The position numbers and the translations under genes were made by a program. Of a DNA stretch of 53,552 nt, positions 53,073-53,552 are shown in pieces. Position 1 is the first letter of the stretch. Each line of letters begins with the position of its first letter. The DNA lies in assembly GCF_000164135.1 (NCBI RefSeq), contig NZ_GG770553.1, positions 1,944,467-1,998,018 of the forward strand, read 5' to 3'. Source of the DNA: Mycobacterium parascrofulaceum ATCC BAA-614. GTDB lineage: Bacteria; Actinomycetota; Actinomycetes; Mycobacteriales; Mycobacteriaceae. The notes beneath the pieces are model-generated. The model ran no database searches, was not told the DNA's origin, and saw only the letters and a program-made list of their open reading frames with translations.

Positions 53073-53552
53073 TCAACACCTTTCGGTAGGGGTGCGGCCG
53101 GAGGACGCCGCGGCGATCAAACGGGACGACGAGTAACCCGCCACCGTGGGCAGGATGACCACTTCGCCGCCGTGGCGGTACACCATGTCGGCCTCGGGCA
53201 GTTCGGCGGCGACGTAATCGCCGCCCTTGACCCAGATGTCGGGCCGCAGCGTTTCCAGCATCCGTTCCGGGGTGAGGCCGTCGAAGATCGTCACCCCGTC
53301 GACGCAGGCCAGCGCCGCCAAGACGCGGGCGCGGTCCGCGTCGCGCATCACCGGTCGGCCGGCGCCCTTCAGCGCGCGCACCGACGCGTCCGAATTGACC
53401 AGCACGATCAGGGCGTCGCCGAGTTCGCGGGCCTGGCGGAGCAGCCGGATGTGCCCGGTGTGCAGCAGGTCGAAGCAGCCCCCGGTGGCGACCACGACGC
53501 GTCCGTCGCGGCGCAGCCGCGCGGCCAGGGCGACCGCGTCGACGGCGGCCGG
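53073..53552 (-). CDS. RfaE2/HldE-type sugar-1-phosphate nucleotidyltransferase, 5' end outside the window
   Basis: The visible 159 codons contain a cytidylyltransferase-fold domain: ATGGCFDLLHTGHIRLLRQA with HxGH (HTGH), IVLVNSDASVRALKG, DADRARVLAALACVD, WVKGGDYVAAELPEAD and YSSSRLIAAA. This is the pattern of D-glycero-beta-D-manno-heptose-1-phosphate adenylyltransferase. The frame stays open to the window edge, so it could be a stand-alone RfaE2 or the C-terminal part of a bifunctional HldE whose PfkB-type kinase part lies beyond. It is first visible in the minus-strand unit. Confidence 0.87.
   Translation of the reverse strand, partial: PAAVDAVALAARLRRDGRVVVATGGCFDLLHTGHIRLLRQARELGDALIVLVNSDASVRALKGAGRPVMRDADRARVLAALACVDGVTIFDGLTPERMLETLRPDIWVKGGDYVAAELPEADMVYRHGGEVVILPTVAGYSSSRLIAAASSGRTPTERC

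Overview
The window is chromosomal DNA from a high-GC actinobacterium, almost certainly a slow-growing non-tuberculous Mycobacterium. The signs are a DevR/DevS (DosR/DosS) pair, Tgs1-, PfkB-, OtsB1- and Acg-like proteins, and an 18-kDa-antigen-type Hsp18 (known from M. leprae and the M. avium complex, not part of the M. tuberculosis DosR set). Species cannot be fixed from the sequence alone. I saw no rRNA, tRNA, CRISPR array, IS element or phage gene, and GC content and codon use look even throughout.

Region 1 (1-4104, minus strand) is a tightly overlapping operon: acyl/acetyl-CoA synthetase, E1-alpha, E1-beta and a truncated E2 of a 2-oxo acid (pyruvate or acetoin) dehydrogenase. Region 2 (4161-30255) is a consolidated dormancy (DosR) island. 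It holds an Acg-like nitroreductase, two small proteins, the Rv2030c-type phosphoribosyltransferase/esterase, pfkB, two universal stress proteins (USPs) and devR. These are followed by the heme-GAF kinase devS, a GNAT-USP-STAS unit, another USP, an otsB1-type HAD/GH65 protein, a Rv2623-type USP, a Rv2004c-type kinase, a second nitroreductase, a KAS III pair, PEP synthase, tgs1 and a PAS-ANTAR regulator. In M. tuberculosis the corresponding genes lie in several separate loci. At least eight intergenic regions carry DosR-like 20-mers, usually in pairs about 22 bp apart.

Region 3 (30356-45164) contains hsp18 with a divergent MerR regulator, a DUF1360 membrane protein, an NDH-2-like oxidoreductase, a GAF-ANTAR protein, a zinc alcohol dehydrogenase, a glycogen-debranching enzyme and a membrane diguanylate cyclase preceded by two weak DosR-like boxes. 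It continues with an SDR, an aldo-keto reductase, a PknH-sensor-like membrane protein, a lipoprotein, a hemerythrin and a UdgX-type uracil-DNA-binding enzyme. Region 4 (45181-53552, minus strand) holds a large FAD/Fe-S 2-hydroxyacid dehydrogenase-like protein, a pyruvate-oxidase-like ThDP enzyme and a four-gene sugar unit (RfaE2/HldE-like nucleotidyltransferase cut by the window edge, SDR, GT9 glycosyltransferase, UDP-glucose/mannuronate-dehydrogenase-type enzyme).

Read together, the island suggests an oxygen/NO-responsive programme. Heme kinase DevS and regulator DevR would switch on stress proteins, carbon storage and rerouting (Tgs1 triacylglycerol synthesis, PfkB, PEP synthase, acetyl-CoA formation), and poorly understood enzymes (nitroreductase-like proteins, KAS pair, OtsB1-like protein). 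devR lies downstream of a DosR-box promoter, which fits positive feedback. Family assignments come from motifs and remembered relatives; regulation is inferred from sequence motifs only.
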